Below are positions 53,515 through 64,000 of a stretch of 64,000 nt of DNA, piece after piece. A program made the translations under genes and the position numbers. The stretch's first letter is position 1, and each line of letters starts with the position of its first letter. The notes under the pieces were generated by a model, which did no database searches, was not told where the DNA came from, and saw nothing but the letters and a program-made list of their open reading frames with translations. The stretch comes from Pseudomonas sp. LB-090624 (GTDB taxonomy: Bacteria; Pseudomonadota; Gammaproteobacteria; Pseudomonadales; Pseudomonadaceae), in assembly GCF_003205205.1 (NCBI RefSeq), contig NZ_QJRL01000002.1:248001-312000 (forward strand). Direction: 5' to 3'.

Positions 53515-54474
53515 ATGGACGCACTCCGCAGCTTGATTCACCGCCAGTTGCAAAGCGGCGCCCTTTACGCCGTGCTGGCAGCCTTGGGTTTCAGCTTCAA
53601 GGCCATCTTCGTCAAGCTGGCCTACGCGGCCGGGCCGGTCGACGCCATCAGCCTGCTGGCCCTGCGCATGGGCCTGGCGCTGCCGCTGTTCGCCTGGCTG
53701 GTATGGGCCAGCCGTAGCCAGGGCAGCACCCCGCTCAACCTCGGTGATGGCTTGCGCGTCGCCTTGCTGGGGTTGCTGGGCTATTACCTGGCCAGCCTGT
53801 TCGACTTCTATGGATTGCAGTACATCAGCGCCGGGCTGGAGCGGCTGATCCTGTTCACCTATCCAACCTTGGTTCTGGTGTTCCAGGCTGTCGCCTTGCG
53901 CGAACGGCCAAGCCTACGCACCTTGTCGGCGATGGGCCTGTGCTACCTGGGGCTGGGCATTGCCTTTGTCCACGACGTCAGCGTGGCCGGGGTTGGGCAG
54001 CAAGTGCTGCTGGGCTCGCTGTGGGTGTTCGCCAGTGCGGTGACTTACGCGCTGTACTACGCCGGCACCGGGATGATGCTCAAGCGCATGAACTCGATGC
54101 GCCTGGCCGGGCTATGCGGTACAGCGTCCGCACTGATGGTGCTTGCACACTACCTGCTGGTGGCGCCGCTTGGGCACTTGTGGCTGTTGCCGGCAGCGGT
54201 CTGGGCCAATGCCGGGTTGATGGCGATTTTCTCCACCGTGTTGCCCGTCTACTGGGTGGCGCTGGCTATCCAGCGCCTGGGGCCGACCCACACGGCGGCG
54301 GTGGGCAATCTCGGGCCGGTACTCACCGTGCTGGCATCGTGGGCACTGCTGAGTGAAGAGATTTCGCTGTACCAGATCATCGGGCTGGCGGTGGTACTGT
54401 TTGCCGTATCGCGGCTCAAGACCAAAGGCAAGCAACAAGCCGAGGTGGCACCCACCAAAGGTGCCACGGCCTGA
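53515..54474 (+). CDS. DMT-superfamily (EamA) transporter
   Basis: A 319-residue membrane protein with ten predicted helices in two EamA repeats (GFSFKAIFVKLAYAAGPVDA and LLALRMGLALPLFAWL in the first; GPTHTAAVGNLGPVLTVLASWALLSE in the second). Likely an exporter of an amino acid or other metabolite. Divergent partner of the LysR gene at 52488-53411. No sequence feature identifies the substrate. Confidence 0.85.
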   Translation: MDALRSLIHRQLQSGALYAVLAALGFSFKAIFVKLAYAAGPVDAISLLALRMGLALPLFAWLVWASRSQGSTPLNLGDGLRVALLGLLGYYLASLFDFYGLQYISAGLERLILFTYPTLVLVFQAVALRERPSLRTLSAMGLCYLGLGIAFVHDVSVAGVGQQVLLGSLWVFASAVTYALYYAGTGMMLKRMNSMRLAGLCGTASALMVLAHYLLVAPLGHLWLLPAAVWANAGLMAIFSTVLPVYWVALAIQRLGPTHTAAVGNLGPVLTVLASWALLSEEISLYQIIGLAVVLFAVSRLKTKGKQQAEVAPTKGATA

Positions 54475-54532
54475 TGCCTCGGCTGGCTGCACTGGCCTTC
54501 GCTTGCCGGCGACGGGCCCTATGCAGGTGACG

Positions 54533-55861
54533 TCACAACACCCGCTTGATCAGCGGCTCTAGCCGGCTGTAGCGCAAACGCCGCAAGAATTTGCGCACCT
54601 CCTTGGGGTGCTCTGCCTTCTCGCCAAGCGCCTCAGCCGAAGCGATCGGCGGCGCAAAGCGGCGCAAATCATTCAGTTCCGCCTCGCGTGGCGCCAGCCA
54701 CTGCCCTTGCGGGTCATCGATCAGCAGGCCGTTTTCCAGGTCCAGATTAAAGCCCCGCGGGTTGAGGTTGTTGCCGGTCAGCAGTGAATAGCGCTGGTCG
54801 ACCCACACGCCCTTGGCATGGAAGGTATGCCCGGGATCGTTCCAGATCCGTACCTGCAGCTGGCCACTGGCAATCGCGGCATGCCGCCGCCGAACGAAGG
54901 CGCGCAGGTTGTCCTCGTACAGGTAGGGCAGCGCACCGCTGGCGCTGAACGGTTCGCCCGGGGCGATGTAGAAATCGTTGGCCGTACGATCACCGACGAT
55001 CAACTCCACCCGAACACCTCGTGCCAAGGCATGCTCGAGTTCACGCATGACAACCCGTGGCGGGTTGAAATACGGCGTGCTGATGATGATCTGCCCATGC
55101 GCCGCCGCCAGCAAGGCGCAGAGCGCCCGGTTCAGTGGGTTGCCCCTGCCCACCCCTAGCAACGGAATCACCCGCAGGCCCTGCCCTGCCACGCTGGCCG
55201 GCGCCTCATAAGCCATGCGCCGCAACCGCGCGCGCAAGCGCCGAATGTCACCACGCAGGCTACGGGTGGAGGGTGGTGCGGGCAGGTCAAGGCGCGGTGT
55301 GGCGGTGTGATGCAGCAAGCGCTGCACCAACGCGACCATGGCATCAGCCAGTGCCGGTGACTGGAAAAGGTGATAGCGGTCCAGGCGATAACGGTCGAAG
55401 CGGTGCAGGTACACGTTATTCAGGCTGGCACCGGTGTAGATCACGCAGTCGTCGATAATGCTGCCCTTCAGGTGCAGCACCCCGAACAGCTCGCGGGTCT
55501 GCACAGGGACGCCATGAATGGCGATGTCCAGCCCACGCAATTGGCGCTGGGCCTGGTACCAGGCAGCGTTGCCCGGCTGGCGCCCGGCGCCGAGCAGGCC
55601 ACGGCGGGCACGAAACCAATCGACCACGATGGTGATCTGCAAGCCTGGCCGCGCGGCCTTGGCCTGGTACAGGGCATCCAGCACCTCTTGGCCAGCCTCG
55701 TCTTCTTGCAGGTAAAGGGCGACGATGACGATGCGCCGGGTGGCCGTACGGATACGTTCAAGCAGGCAGGCGCGGTAGGCCTTGGCATCCGGCAGCACCT
55801 GGATCGACTCGGGCGCGATGGGGTAGCCTGGCAGGCCTGCCAGCAAGGATTCGGGGTTCAC
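54533..55861 (-). CDS. pssA: CDP-diacylglycerol-serine O-phosphatidyltransferase (PssA, phospholipase D superfamily)
   Basis: A 442-residue enzyme of the E. coli PssA type, transferring phosphatidate from CDP-diacylglycerol to serine for phosphatidylserine and then phosphatidylethanolamine synthesis. Two phospholipase-D motifs are visible: LHLKGSIIDDCVIYTGASLNN (HxK at about residue 130) and FHAKGVWVDQRYSLLTGNNLN in the second half. It starts with GTG at 55861 after AAGGTG. The enzyme is peripheral to the inner membrane. Single gene, converging with the EamA transporter. Confidence 0.88.
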   Translation of the reverse strand: MNPESLLAGLPGYPIAPESIQVLPDAKAYRACLLERIRTATRRIVIVALYLQEDEAGQEVLDALYQAKAARPGLQITIVVDWFRARRGLLGAGRQPGNAAWYQAQRQLRGLDIAIHGVPVQTRELFGVLHLKGSIIDDCVIYTGASLNNVYLHRFDRYRLDRYHLFQSPALADAMVALVQRLLHHTATPRLDLPAPPSTRSLRGDIRRLRARLRRMAYEAPASVAGQGLRVIPLLGVGRGNPLNRALCALLAAAHGQIIISTPYFNPPRVVMRELEHALARGVRVELIVGDRTANDFYIAPGEPFSASGALPYLYEDNLRAFVRRRHAAIASGQLQVRIWNDPGHTFHAKGVWVDQRYSLLTGNNLNPRGFNLDLENGLLIDDPQGQWLAPREAELNDLRRFAPPIASAEALGEKAEHPKEVRKFLRRLRYSRLEPLIKRVL

Positions 55862-56089
55862 TGACGATCACCTTCTCTGTGCAATCACTGTCGGCTCTAC
55901 CAATTGGCGGAGCCATTCCTGGCCGCTGTACCCGGGGTGTAAGATCGACCCGGCAACGACCCATAACAAAAAGAACCACGCGAGGCCCTGTTTTCTCACT
56001 GCCCCTGACAAACCATGCCTCAGCTTGCACAGGAACAGCGCAATGGTCCACCCCGCTTCTGCAAACCTATCGCCCTCTAGTGTAAAGAG

Positions 56090-57049
56090 TTGTTCAGTAA
56101 AGACCTTCGGCTTCCTGATTTTGCCCAATTTCACCACCATCGGCCTGGCATCAGCAGTAGAAACCTGCGCATGGCCAACCTGGCCGCACGCAAGCCGCTG
56201 TTTCGCAGTGTGCTGATCGCGGCGGACGACGCCCCGGTGGTGGCCAGCAACGGCATGCGCGTGCTGCCCGACTACAGCATTGCCGACGCCCCGGCGCTGG
56301 ATGCCCTGCTGGTGGTCGGTGCCAACCCGATCGACCGCGGCCGTGGCAACCGCCCGCTGATCGATTGGCTACGCCAACTGGCTCGGCAGCGCTTGCCCTT
56401 GGGCGGCATCTGCACCGGCAGCTACTTACTGGCCAAGGCCGAGCTGCTCAAGGGCTACCGCTGCACCATCCACTGGGAAGACCTGCCAGCGCTGCAGGCG
56501 CACTTCCCTGGCATCGTCATCTCCAGCCAGCTGTTCGAACTGGACCGCGACCGTTACACCTGCTCGGGCGGGGTAGCGGCAATGGACATGATGCTGCAAC
56601 TGGTGGCCCGCGAACCCGGCGGCCAGGACATCGCGGCCAAGGCCGCCGAACTGCTGCTGTGTGACCGTGTGCGTGGCGAACGTGAGCGCCAGCGGGTGCC
56701 GCTGCGCACCCTGCTCGGCAGCGGCCAGCCCAAGCTGAGCCAAGTGGTGGCAATCATGGAGGCCAACCTGGAAGAGCCGCTGGCGCTGGAGGAACTGGCC
56801 AGCCTCAACGAAGTGACGGTGCGCCAGCTCGAGCGGCTGTTCCACAAGTACCTGCAGCGCACGCCCAGCCAGTATTACCTGGAACTGCGCCTGTCCCGGG
56901 CGCGGGAACTGCTGCTGCGCAGCGATGTGCAGGTGCGCGAGGTGGCGCTAGCCTGCGGGTTCAGCTCGCCCGCGCATTTTTCCAAGAGCTACAGCCGGTT
57001 CTTCGGCTTGTCGCCCTTGGGGGAGCGGCGGCAGGCCTCGCTCCACTGA
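56090..57049 (+). CDS. GlxA-type transcriptional regulator (DJ-1/PfpI plus AraC domain), N terminus out of frame
   Basis: A 319-residue AraC-family regulator: a DJ-1/PfpI-like domain with the conserved GGICTGSYLLAKAE elbow, then a C-terminal AraC double helix-turn-helix (LEELASLNEVTVRQLERLFH; VREVALACGFSSPAHFSKSY). The first 27 residues from TTG 56090 do not fit. The expected family start FGFLILPNFTTIGLASAVE is encoded in another frame (about 56106-56162). One extra base near 56100-56105 and one missing base near 56161-56165 would explain it. Neighbour of the MHS transporter and creatinase genes, probably their regulator. Confidence 0.75.
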   Translation: MFSKDLRLPDFAQFHHHRPGISSRNLRMANLAARKPLFRSVLIAADDAPVVASNGMRVLPDYSIADAPALDALLVVGANPIDRGRGNRPLIDWLRQLARQRLPLGGICTGSYLLAKAELLKGYRCTIHWEDLPALQAHFPGIVISSQLFELDRDRYTCSGGVAAMDMMLQLVAREPGGQDIAAKAAELLLCDRVRGERERQRVPLRTLLGSGQPKLSQVVAIMEANLEEPLALEELASLNEVTVRQLERLFHKYLQRTPSQYYLELRLSRARELLLRSDVQVREVALACGFSSPAHFSKSYSRFFGLSPLGERRQASLH

Positions 57050-57072
57050 CCCGGGTCAGCTAACGGCTTCGT

Positions 57073-57106
57073 TGGCCTTTTCGCGAGCACGCCCGCGCAA
57101 AGGCCA
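57073..57106. terminator. REP-like hairpin between convergent genes
   Basis: TGGCCTTT (57073-57080) pairs with AAAGGCCA (57099-57106), with further imperfect GCG/CGC pairing inside, between the regulator and the MHS transporter stops. Confidence 0.5.
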
Positions 57107-57117
57107 GCACAGCTCAA

Positions 57118-58452
57118 TCAATCTTCAAGGGCCGAGTGCGCCGTCTCTCGGCACATCAGCATGGCCACCAGCGCCACCAGTGCCGCCGCCAGCAAATACC
57201 CGGCCGGCGCCAGTTTGCTGCCGGTCACCTGGATCAGCCAGGTGGCAATGAACGGTGCCGTCCCGCCAAACAACGCATTGGCCACATTGAAACTCAGGGC
57301 GAAGCCGCTGAAACGCACCCGGGTCGGGAAGATTTCTGCCAGCAGGCACGGCAAGGTTCCGTCGTTCATCGCCAGCATCGCCCCGAACAATAGCTGGATC
57401 GCCAGGATCACCAGCAGCGGCTGCCCATCCAGCAGGCGGAACAGCGGCACCGTCAAGCCCAGGAATAGCAGCGAGGCCACTACCAGCATGGTCTTGCGCC
57501 CGAACTGGTCGGACAGCCGCCCCATCAGGAAGATCAACCCGATGTAGGTGGCCAGCGACACGGTCGAAGCAATGAACGAATCGCGCTCGCTCATGCCCAT
57601 TTCACTGGACAGGTAGGTCGGCATGTAGCTCAGCAGCAGGTAGAACGCCACCGCGTTCAGGCAAGTAACGCCAATGCCGATGGCCAGGCTGCGCCGGTGC
57701 TGCCCCAGCAACTCACGCAGCGGCGTCGGGGCCAGGCCGGCTTTGTTTTCCAGCCGTTGCTCCATCTCCAGGAACTTGGGTGTGTCCTGCAGGCTCATGC
57801 GGATATAACGCCCCACCAGGCCGAACGGCGCCGCCAGCAAAAACGGCAGGCGCCAGCCCCATTCGTGCAAGGCTTCAGTGCTGAGCAGTTCGTGCAACAG
57901 GGCGACGAACGCCGCACCGAACAGCAAACCCGCCGCCGTACTGGCCGGCACAATGCTGGTGTACAAGCCCCGCCGGCCGGGCGGCGCGTATTCGGCCAGG
58001 AACGCTGCGGCCCCGGCATATTCGCCCGATGCGGAAAACCCCTGCACCAGGCGAATCACCAGCAGCAGGCACGGCGCCCACAGGCCGATTTGGGCATGGC
58101 CAGGAAGCAGGCCAATGCAAAATGTAGAGACCGACATGATCAAGATCGACCACGATAGTGCGTTGCGGCGGCCATGGCGGTCGCCGAAATGGCCCCAGAC
58201 AATGCCCCCCAGCGGCCGCACTAGGAACGACAGGGCGAACACCGCAAAGGTTGCCAGCAGGCCAGTGGTCTTATCGGTTTGTGGGAAGAAGATGGCGGCG
58301 ATGATGGTGGCGAGATAGCCGTAGGCGGCGTAGTCGAACCATTCGACGAAGTTGCCCATGAAACTGGCCCGGGCGGCCTTGCGCAGGGCCTGGCGTTCAG
58401 CGTTGTGCGCGGGGCCGGCGACAGCGGATGGGTCAAGGGTGGTGCTGGTCAT
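57118..58452 (-). CDS. MHS-family MFS transporter (probable creatine or related zwitterion uptake)
   Basis: A 444-residue metabolite:H+ symporter with twelve predicted helices. Signatures are GNFVEWFDYAAYGYLATIIA at helix 1, GGIVWGHFGDRHGRRNAL (motif A, with the Asp and Arg residues of the MHS family) and RLVQGFSASGEYAGAAAFLAEYAPPGRRG. It is encoded 180 bases downstream of creatinase on the same strand, so creatine uptake is the natural guess. The family also moves proline, betaine, citrate and ketoglutarate. Confidence 0.85.
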   Translation of the reverse strand: MTSTTLDPSAVAGPAHNAERQALRKAARASFMGNFVEWFDYAAYGYLATIIAAIFFPQTDKTTGLLATFAVFALSFLVRPLGGIVWGHFGDRHGRRNALSWSILIMSVSTFCIGLLPGHAQIGLWAPCLLLVIRLVQGFSASGEYAGAAAFLAEYAPPGRRGLYTSIVPASTAAGLLFGAAFVALLHELLSTEALHEWGWRLPFLLAAPFGLVGRYIRMSLQDTPKFLEMEQRLENKAGLAPTPLRELLGQHRRSLAIGIGVTCLNAVAFYLLLSYMPTYLSSEMGMSERDSFIASTVSLATYIGLIFLMGRLSDQFGRKTMLVVASLLFLGLTVPLFRLLDGQPLLVILAIQLLFGAMLAMNDGTLPCLLAEIFPTRVRFSGFALSFNVANALFGGTAPFIATWLIQVTGSKLAPAGYLLAAALVALVAMLMCRETAHSALED

Positions 58453-58543
58453 GACGGGTACCCTCTGGTTCTTTTAATTGGCGGCAGGGTCTGGTGGTCA
58501 TACGGGCTATTTTTTTGTTGTCTGTGCTGGCCTCACGCTGCAA

Positions 58544-58604
58544 GCCAGCGCCCACAGGGTACTGCGCAAGTCCTGGATAGTGCGCAGCACCTGTGGGCGC
58601 TGGC
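58544..58604. repeat. Long imperfect hairpin between creatinase and transporter genes
   Basis: Perfect 15-base outer arms (58544-58558 and 58590-58604) and inner arms CTGCGCA/TGCGCAG (58562-58568, 58581-58587) form a 61-base stem-loop. It lies within what looks like a two-gene operon, without a U tract, so it may stabilise or attenuate the creatinase transcript. Confidence 0.55.
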
Positions 58605-58632
58605 CAGCCAACGATGAGGCCAGCATGGGTGC

Positions 58633-59844
58633 TTATGTGCGGATGATGTTGTGCTCTGGCCCATACGGGAAGCGGGTGATGTTTTCGGCACCACTGTCGT
58701 TGACGATCAGGATGTCATGCTCGCGATAGCCGCCCGCACCCGGCCGCCCTTCGGGCAGCATGATCATTGGCTCGATCGACACCACCATGCCCGGTTCCAG
58801 CACCGTGTCGATGTCTTCGCGCAGCTCCAGCCCGGCCTCGCGACCGTAGTAGTGGCTCAATGTGCCGAACGAGTGGCCGTAACCGAAGGTGCGGTACTGC
58901 AGCAGGTCATGGCGCAGGAAGATCTCGTTCAGTTCACGGGCGATATCGCTGCAGCGCATGCCCGGACGCACCAGTTTCAAGCCGGCCTCGTGGACTTCGA
59001 CGTTGGCCTCCCACAGGCGCAGGTACTCATCCGGGCAGTGGTCGAGGAACAGCGTGCGCTCCAGCGCGGTGTAGTAGCCAGCAATCATCGGGAAACAGTT
59101 GAGGCTGAGGATTTCGCCCTTGCCCACCCGACGGCTGGTCACCGGATTGTGCGCGCCATCGGTGTTGAGCCCGGACTGGAACCACGTCCAGGTGTCCATC
59201 AGTTCTGCATCGGGGAAACGCCTGGCAATTTCCCGCACCATCGCCTGGGTGGCATGCAACGCCACCTCGTACTCGGGCACATGCTCGCGCAAGGCCTCGA
59301 CCACCGCCGCGCCGCCGATATCGGCCACCTGTGCACCGTGACGGATCAGCGCCTGCTCCTGCGCCGACTTGATCATGCGCATGCGCATGCAGGGTGCACC
59401 GATGTCCACCAGTTCGGCCCTGGGGTAGCAGGCAGCCAGTTTGCCGTGGTTCTGCAGGTTGAGGTGGTCGTACTCTACGCCGATGCGCGAGGCCAGTGGC
59501 AGTGCCTGCTGGATGGCGACGAAGTAGTTGTCGCGCTGCCAGTCGGTGTAGACGATGTTGTCCGTGCCGACCGTGCGCCGCCAAGGTTGCCCGCCATCGA
59601 TGTTGGCACTGATCGAAACCACTTTGTCCTGGGTGATTACCAGGGCATATGGGCGGCCGAACGAGCAGTACAGGAAGTCGCTGTAATAATTGACATTGTG
59701 GTACGAGGTAAAGATCGCCGCCTCGATGTCCTGCTCGGCCATGTAGGCCCGCAGCCGGGCGTGGCGGGCGGCATATTCCTGGGCAGTGAAGGTTGGCTGC
59801 ACCTTGTCGCCGTTGCGGATTTTCAGGGTCTTGGGCATTTGCAT
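58633..59844 (-). CDS. Creatinase (creatine amidinohydrolase)
   Basis: A 403-residue enzyme with the pita-bread fold, hydrolysing creatine to sarcosine and urea in the cytoplasm. The sequence follows P. putida creatinase throughout, including TSYHNVNYYSDFLYCSFGRP, DTWTWFQSGLNTDGAHNPVT and FGYGHSFGTLSHYYGREAG; the length of 403 is identical. Unlike other M24-fold proteins creatinase uses no metal; the catalytic His lies in the YGHSFG region. Neighbours are the MHS transporter and GlxA-type regulator. Confidence 0.95.
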   Translation of the reverse strand: MQMPKTLKIRNGDKVQPTFTAQEYAARHARLRAYMAEQDIEAAIFTSYHNVNYYSDFLYCSFGRPYALVITQDKVVSISANIDGGQPWRRTVGTDNIVYTDWQRDNYFVAIQQALPLASRIGVEYDHLNLQNHGKLAACYPRAELVDIGAPCMRMRMIKSAQEQALIRHGAQVADIGGAAVVEALREHVPEYEVALHATQAMVREIARRFPDAELMDTWTWFQSGLNTDGAHNPVTSRRVGKGEILSLNCFPMIAGYYTALERTLFLDHCPDEYLRLWEANVEVHEAGLKLVRPGMRCSDIARELNEIFLRHDLLQYRTFGYGHSFGTLSHYYGREAGLELREDIDTVLEPGMVVSIEPMIMLPEGRPGAGGYREHDILIVNDSGAENITRFPYGPEHNIIRT

Positions 59845-59967
59845 GGTCGGGGTTCCTTGTCGTTGTGAGCACGCTGTTCAGGCCGGCCGCCTGAGAAGCA
59901 TTGCAACAGAACCGACGAGGGCACTTTTGTATCTATCCGACCTGGAATTGGCGGGATCGCCGCGGGT

Positions 59968-59992
59968 TTGGGGGCGCAGGGCGCCCCCAAAT
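59968..59992 (-). terminator. Terminator-like hairpin after katG
   Basis: Perfect arms TTTGGGGGCGC and GCGCCCCCAAA around AGG, 10 bases past the katG stop. Very stable although without a U run. Confidence 0.7.
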
Positions 59993-60001
59993 TCAATGCA
60001 G

Positions 60002-62525
<2,524 letters not shown>

Positions 62526-62573
62526 CCTGTGCCAGCGGCTGCGCGGCTTCGCCTGCGAAAGGGCCGGCACAGG
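62526..62573. repeat. REP-like hairpin after the glutathione transferase gene
   Basis: CCTGTGCC (62526-62533) pairs with GGCACAGG (62566-62573), with a CTTCGCCTGCGAAAG inner stem. Composition and position are typical of P. putida REP elements. It can also end the minus-strand transcript that stops at 62585. Confidence 0.6.
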
Positions 62574-62584
62574 GATTCTTCCTG

Positions 62585-63214
62585 TCAGTGCTGAGCAGCA
62601 GCCGGCATTAGCTCATACGGATGCTTCCAGCCAGGCAACGCCTGAATCCGCGCCTTCCATGCCTCGATGTGGGTGAACGCTGACAACTCGATTCCGGTGT
62701 CCTCGGGCATGAACACATACCCGGCCAACGACAGGTCGGCGATGGTCAGGCGCCCACCCACCATGAACGGCGTTTTCGCCAGGTGCGCGTCGACGATGCG
62801 GTAGGCCGCCGTGGCCCGCTCGCGCAAGAAGTGGGTCACATCGGTTTCGCCCGTTTTCTTCAGGCAGAACAGAAAACGCAACGCGGCGTAATAGCTGGTG
62901 AATTTGTGGTTGTCGAACAGCATCCAGCGCCAGATCTCCCGCTTTTCGTCCTCGTCACGGGGGCCGAACTGCCCGGTTTGCTCAGCAAGGTATTCGAGGA
63001 TCAGCGCGGACTGGGTCAAGGACTTGCCGGCGTGTTCCAGCACCGGCACCTCGCCCTGCTCGTTGACCTCGTCACGCCAGGCTTGCTCACGGGTCTGGCC
63101 ATTGAAAAAGTCGACGAACACCGGCTGCCAGTCTTGGCCAGTGAGTTCAAGCATCAGCGCGGCCTTGTAGGCGTTGCCGGATTCAGCGAAGCAATGCAGC
63201 GTGTAGTCGGGCAT
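62585..63214 (-). CDS. Glutathione S-transferase
   Basis: A 209-residue GST: the thioredoxin-like N domain (residues 1-80, with YTLHCFAESGNAYKAALML and the cis-proline and Ser in GEVPVLEHAGKSLTQSALILEYLAE), then an all-helical C domain with the folding motif GGRLTIADLSLAGYV. It conjugates glutathione to electrophiles or acts as a thiol-dependent reductase. The substrate is unknown. Single gene, opposite to the DUF2388 gene. Confidence 0.9.
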   Translation of the reverse strand: MPDYTLHCFAESGNAYKAALMLELTGQDWQPVFVDFFNGQTREQAWRDEVNEQGEVPVLEHAGKSLTQSALILEYLAEQTGQFGPRDEDEKREIWRWMLFDNHKFTSYYAALRFLFCLKKTGETDVTHFLRERATAAYRIVDAHLAKTPFMVGGRLTIADLSLAGYVFMPEDTGIELSAFTHIEAWKARIQALPGWKHPYELMPAAAQH

Positions 63215-63456
63215 GGGCGGACCTTCATTTTCCTTTGAATGATCATGCTGCCCGAGCAGATCACGCCCGCCCCTGCGCCGTCAATCCAGCCCGAGGCGAT
63301 TTGCACATGGCGCCCCAGGGCGCAACTTCGGCTTCGCCATCGTCGTGCCAGAGCCGAGTGTGCTCGAGGTGCGTGATTACGACCAAACGTTCGGGCGTGC
63401 GGCTGCTTTGCAATATCCAGACGAACAAGGGAACTACCACCACCCCATGCTTTCTT

Positions 63457-63471
63457 AAACACTGAGTGTTT
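63457..63471. promoter_or_regulatory. AAACACT-G-AGTGTTT palindrome upstream of the DUF2388 gene
   Basis: A perfect palindrome with 7-base arms, 37-51 bases before the DUF2388 start and followed by TATTT. Could be a weak terminator of something upstream or a regulator site. Confidence 0.35.
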
Positions 63472-63507
63472 TATTTCCCTGTGCTTCACGCTACTGGAGA
63501 ACAAGAC

Positions 63508-63825
63508 ATGCGCCACCTACTCCTCGCCCCTGCGCTGCTGCTCCTGCTGCCTGCCGGTGCCGCCCTGGCCCGCGTCGATGCGGGCGACGTCGCCACTTCG
63601 GCCGGTGTTTCCGCCTCGCTCTACTCTACCTTCAAGGACGACAAACGGATCATCCCGGCCCGTGACGAGCTTTCTGCCTTCGTCGCCAGTGGCGGTGAGA
63701 TTCGCGGCGCCTATGTTGAAGCGGCGTTGGAGCAAGCGCGCAAAGACCATCCAGGGCTGCAAGCCAATGATGAAGAGCTGGCCAGGGCCATCCTGTCGCA
63801 GGATGACCGCATAGCCGACCACTGA
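63508..63825 (+). CDS. DUF2388-type small secreted protein
   Basis: A 105-residue protein with a signal peptide (about residues 1-21, MRHLLLAPALLLLLPAGAAL followed by Ala). The mature domain, VDAGDVATSAGVSASLYSTF...KRIIPARDELSAFVASGG, is the pseudomonad-specific DUF2388 pattern. It probably resides in the periplasm. Function unknown. ATG 63508 has GGAGA upstream; a longer in-frame reading from 63466 is unlikely. Confidence 0.8.
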   Translation: MRHLLLAPALLLLLPAGAALARVDAGDVATSAGVSASLYSTFKDDKRIIPARDELSAFVASGGEIRGAYVEAALEQARKDHPGLQANDEELARAILSQDDRIADH

Positions 63826-63831
63826 GGCTGA

Positions 63832-63879
63832 CCTGCACCGGCCCTGTCGCGGGCTTACCCGCAATGGGGCCGGTGCAGG
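63832..63879. repeat. REP-like hairpin at the right end
   Basis: CCTGCACCGGCCC (63832-63844) pairs perfectly with GGGCCGGTGCAGG (63867-63879), and inside it GCGGG/CCCGC forms a second stem. It lies between two convergent genes and can serve as terminator for both. Confidence 0.75.
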
Positions 63880-63883
63880 CTCA

Positions 63884-64000
63884 TTACCCCCAGCCATCCA
63901 TGCGCATGGTCGCCCTGATCAAGCGCTGTTCTTCCTGCTCGATCTCCCGCAAATTGTCACGAATGCCATTGATGTGTTCGCGCGCCGCCCGCTGGGCTTG
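63884..64000 (-). CDS. C-terminal end of an unidentified gene (cut by the window edge)
   Basis: An open minus-strand frame of 38 codons runs from the window edge to a TAA at 63884-63886. It encodes a charged, helical, coiled-coil-like tail (residues REHINGIRDNLREIEQEEQR, ending in MRMDGWG). Codon use is normal for the genome and a REP-like hairpin follows the stop, which supports a real gene end. The family is not recognisable from this fragment. Confidence 0.55.
   Translation of the reverse strand, partial: QAQRAAREHINGIRDNLREIEQEEQRLIRATMRMDGWG

Overview
The window is a chromosomal segment of a high-G+C gammaproteobacterium, almost certainly a Pseudomonas of the P. putida group. This is inferred from the creatinase, KatG and PssA neighbours, the OprD-type porin, the PpnN and YeiH genes, and REP-like hairpins with a CGCGGGT...ACCCGCG core in the flanking regions. 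I saw no rRNA, tRNA, CRISPR array, transposase, integrase or phage gene.

Left flank (1-8.1 kb). A minus-strand operon encodes a glutamine-synthetase-like GlnT/GmaS protein, three split glutamate-synthase-like subunits (GlxB, GlxC, GlxD) and an ammonium transporter. Its promoter region carries a good sigma-54 element, an NtrC-like dyad and repeated TTTC-N7-GAAA dyads shared with the divergent XRE-cupin regulator gene. A DMT-family exporter follows.

Central accessory block (about 8.1-47.4 kb). It looks less G+C rich than the flanks and lacks the REP-like hairpins seen on both sides. It opens with regulators, a cupin, an ene-reductase and an MFS exporter. A complete RND efflux operon follows, then NTF2-like and luciferase-like genes, a membrane PQQ dehydrogenase, an aldehyde dehydrogenase and a second ene-reductase with its own LysR regulator. 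Last comes a CoA-thioester section: acyl-CoA ligase, two enoyl-CoA hydratases, thioesterase, SDR, TetR regulator, an HMG-CoA-lyase-like enzyme, a three-part biotin-dependent acyl-CoA carboxylase, a FAH-family hydrolase, acyl-CoA dehydrogenase, a frameshifted organic-acid transporter and two porins. The set resembles leucine/acyclic-terpene (Liu/Atu) logic: activate, desaturate, carboxylate, hydrate, cleave. It differs in subunit architecture and in active-site residues of the lyase. I propose a pathway for an alcohol or acid whose beta-oxidation is blocked by branching. The substrate cannot be read from the sequence.

Two candidate regulons can be read from the DNA. ACTAAC-N4-GTTAGT dyads lie in both divergent promoters of the CoA section, next to the TetR gene. 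A 17-bp GATAC...ATC dyad is shared by the aldehyde dehydrogenase promoter and the LysR/ene-reductase promoter.

Right flank (47.5-64 kb). Ordinary Pseudomonas genes: LysR/YeiH pair, PpnN, a diguanylate cyclase, LysR/EamA pair, PssA, a GlxA-type regulator that appears to carry two compensating indels, an MHS transporter with creatinase, KatG, a glutathione transferase, a DUF2388 protein and the end of an unidentified gene.
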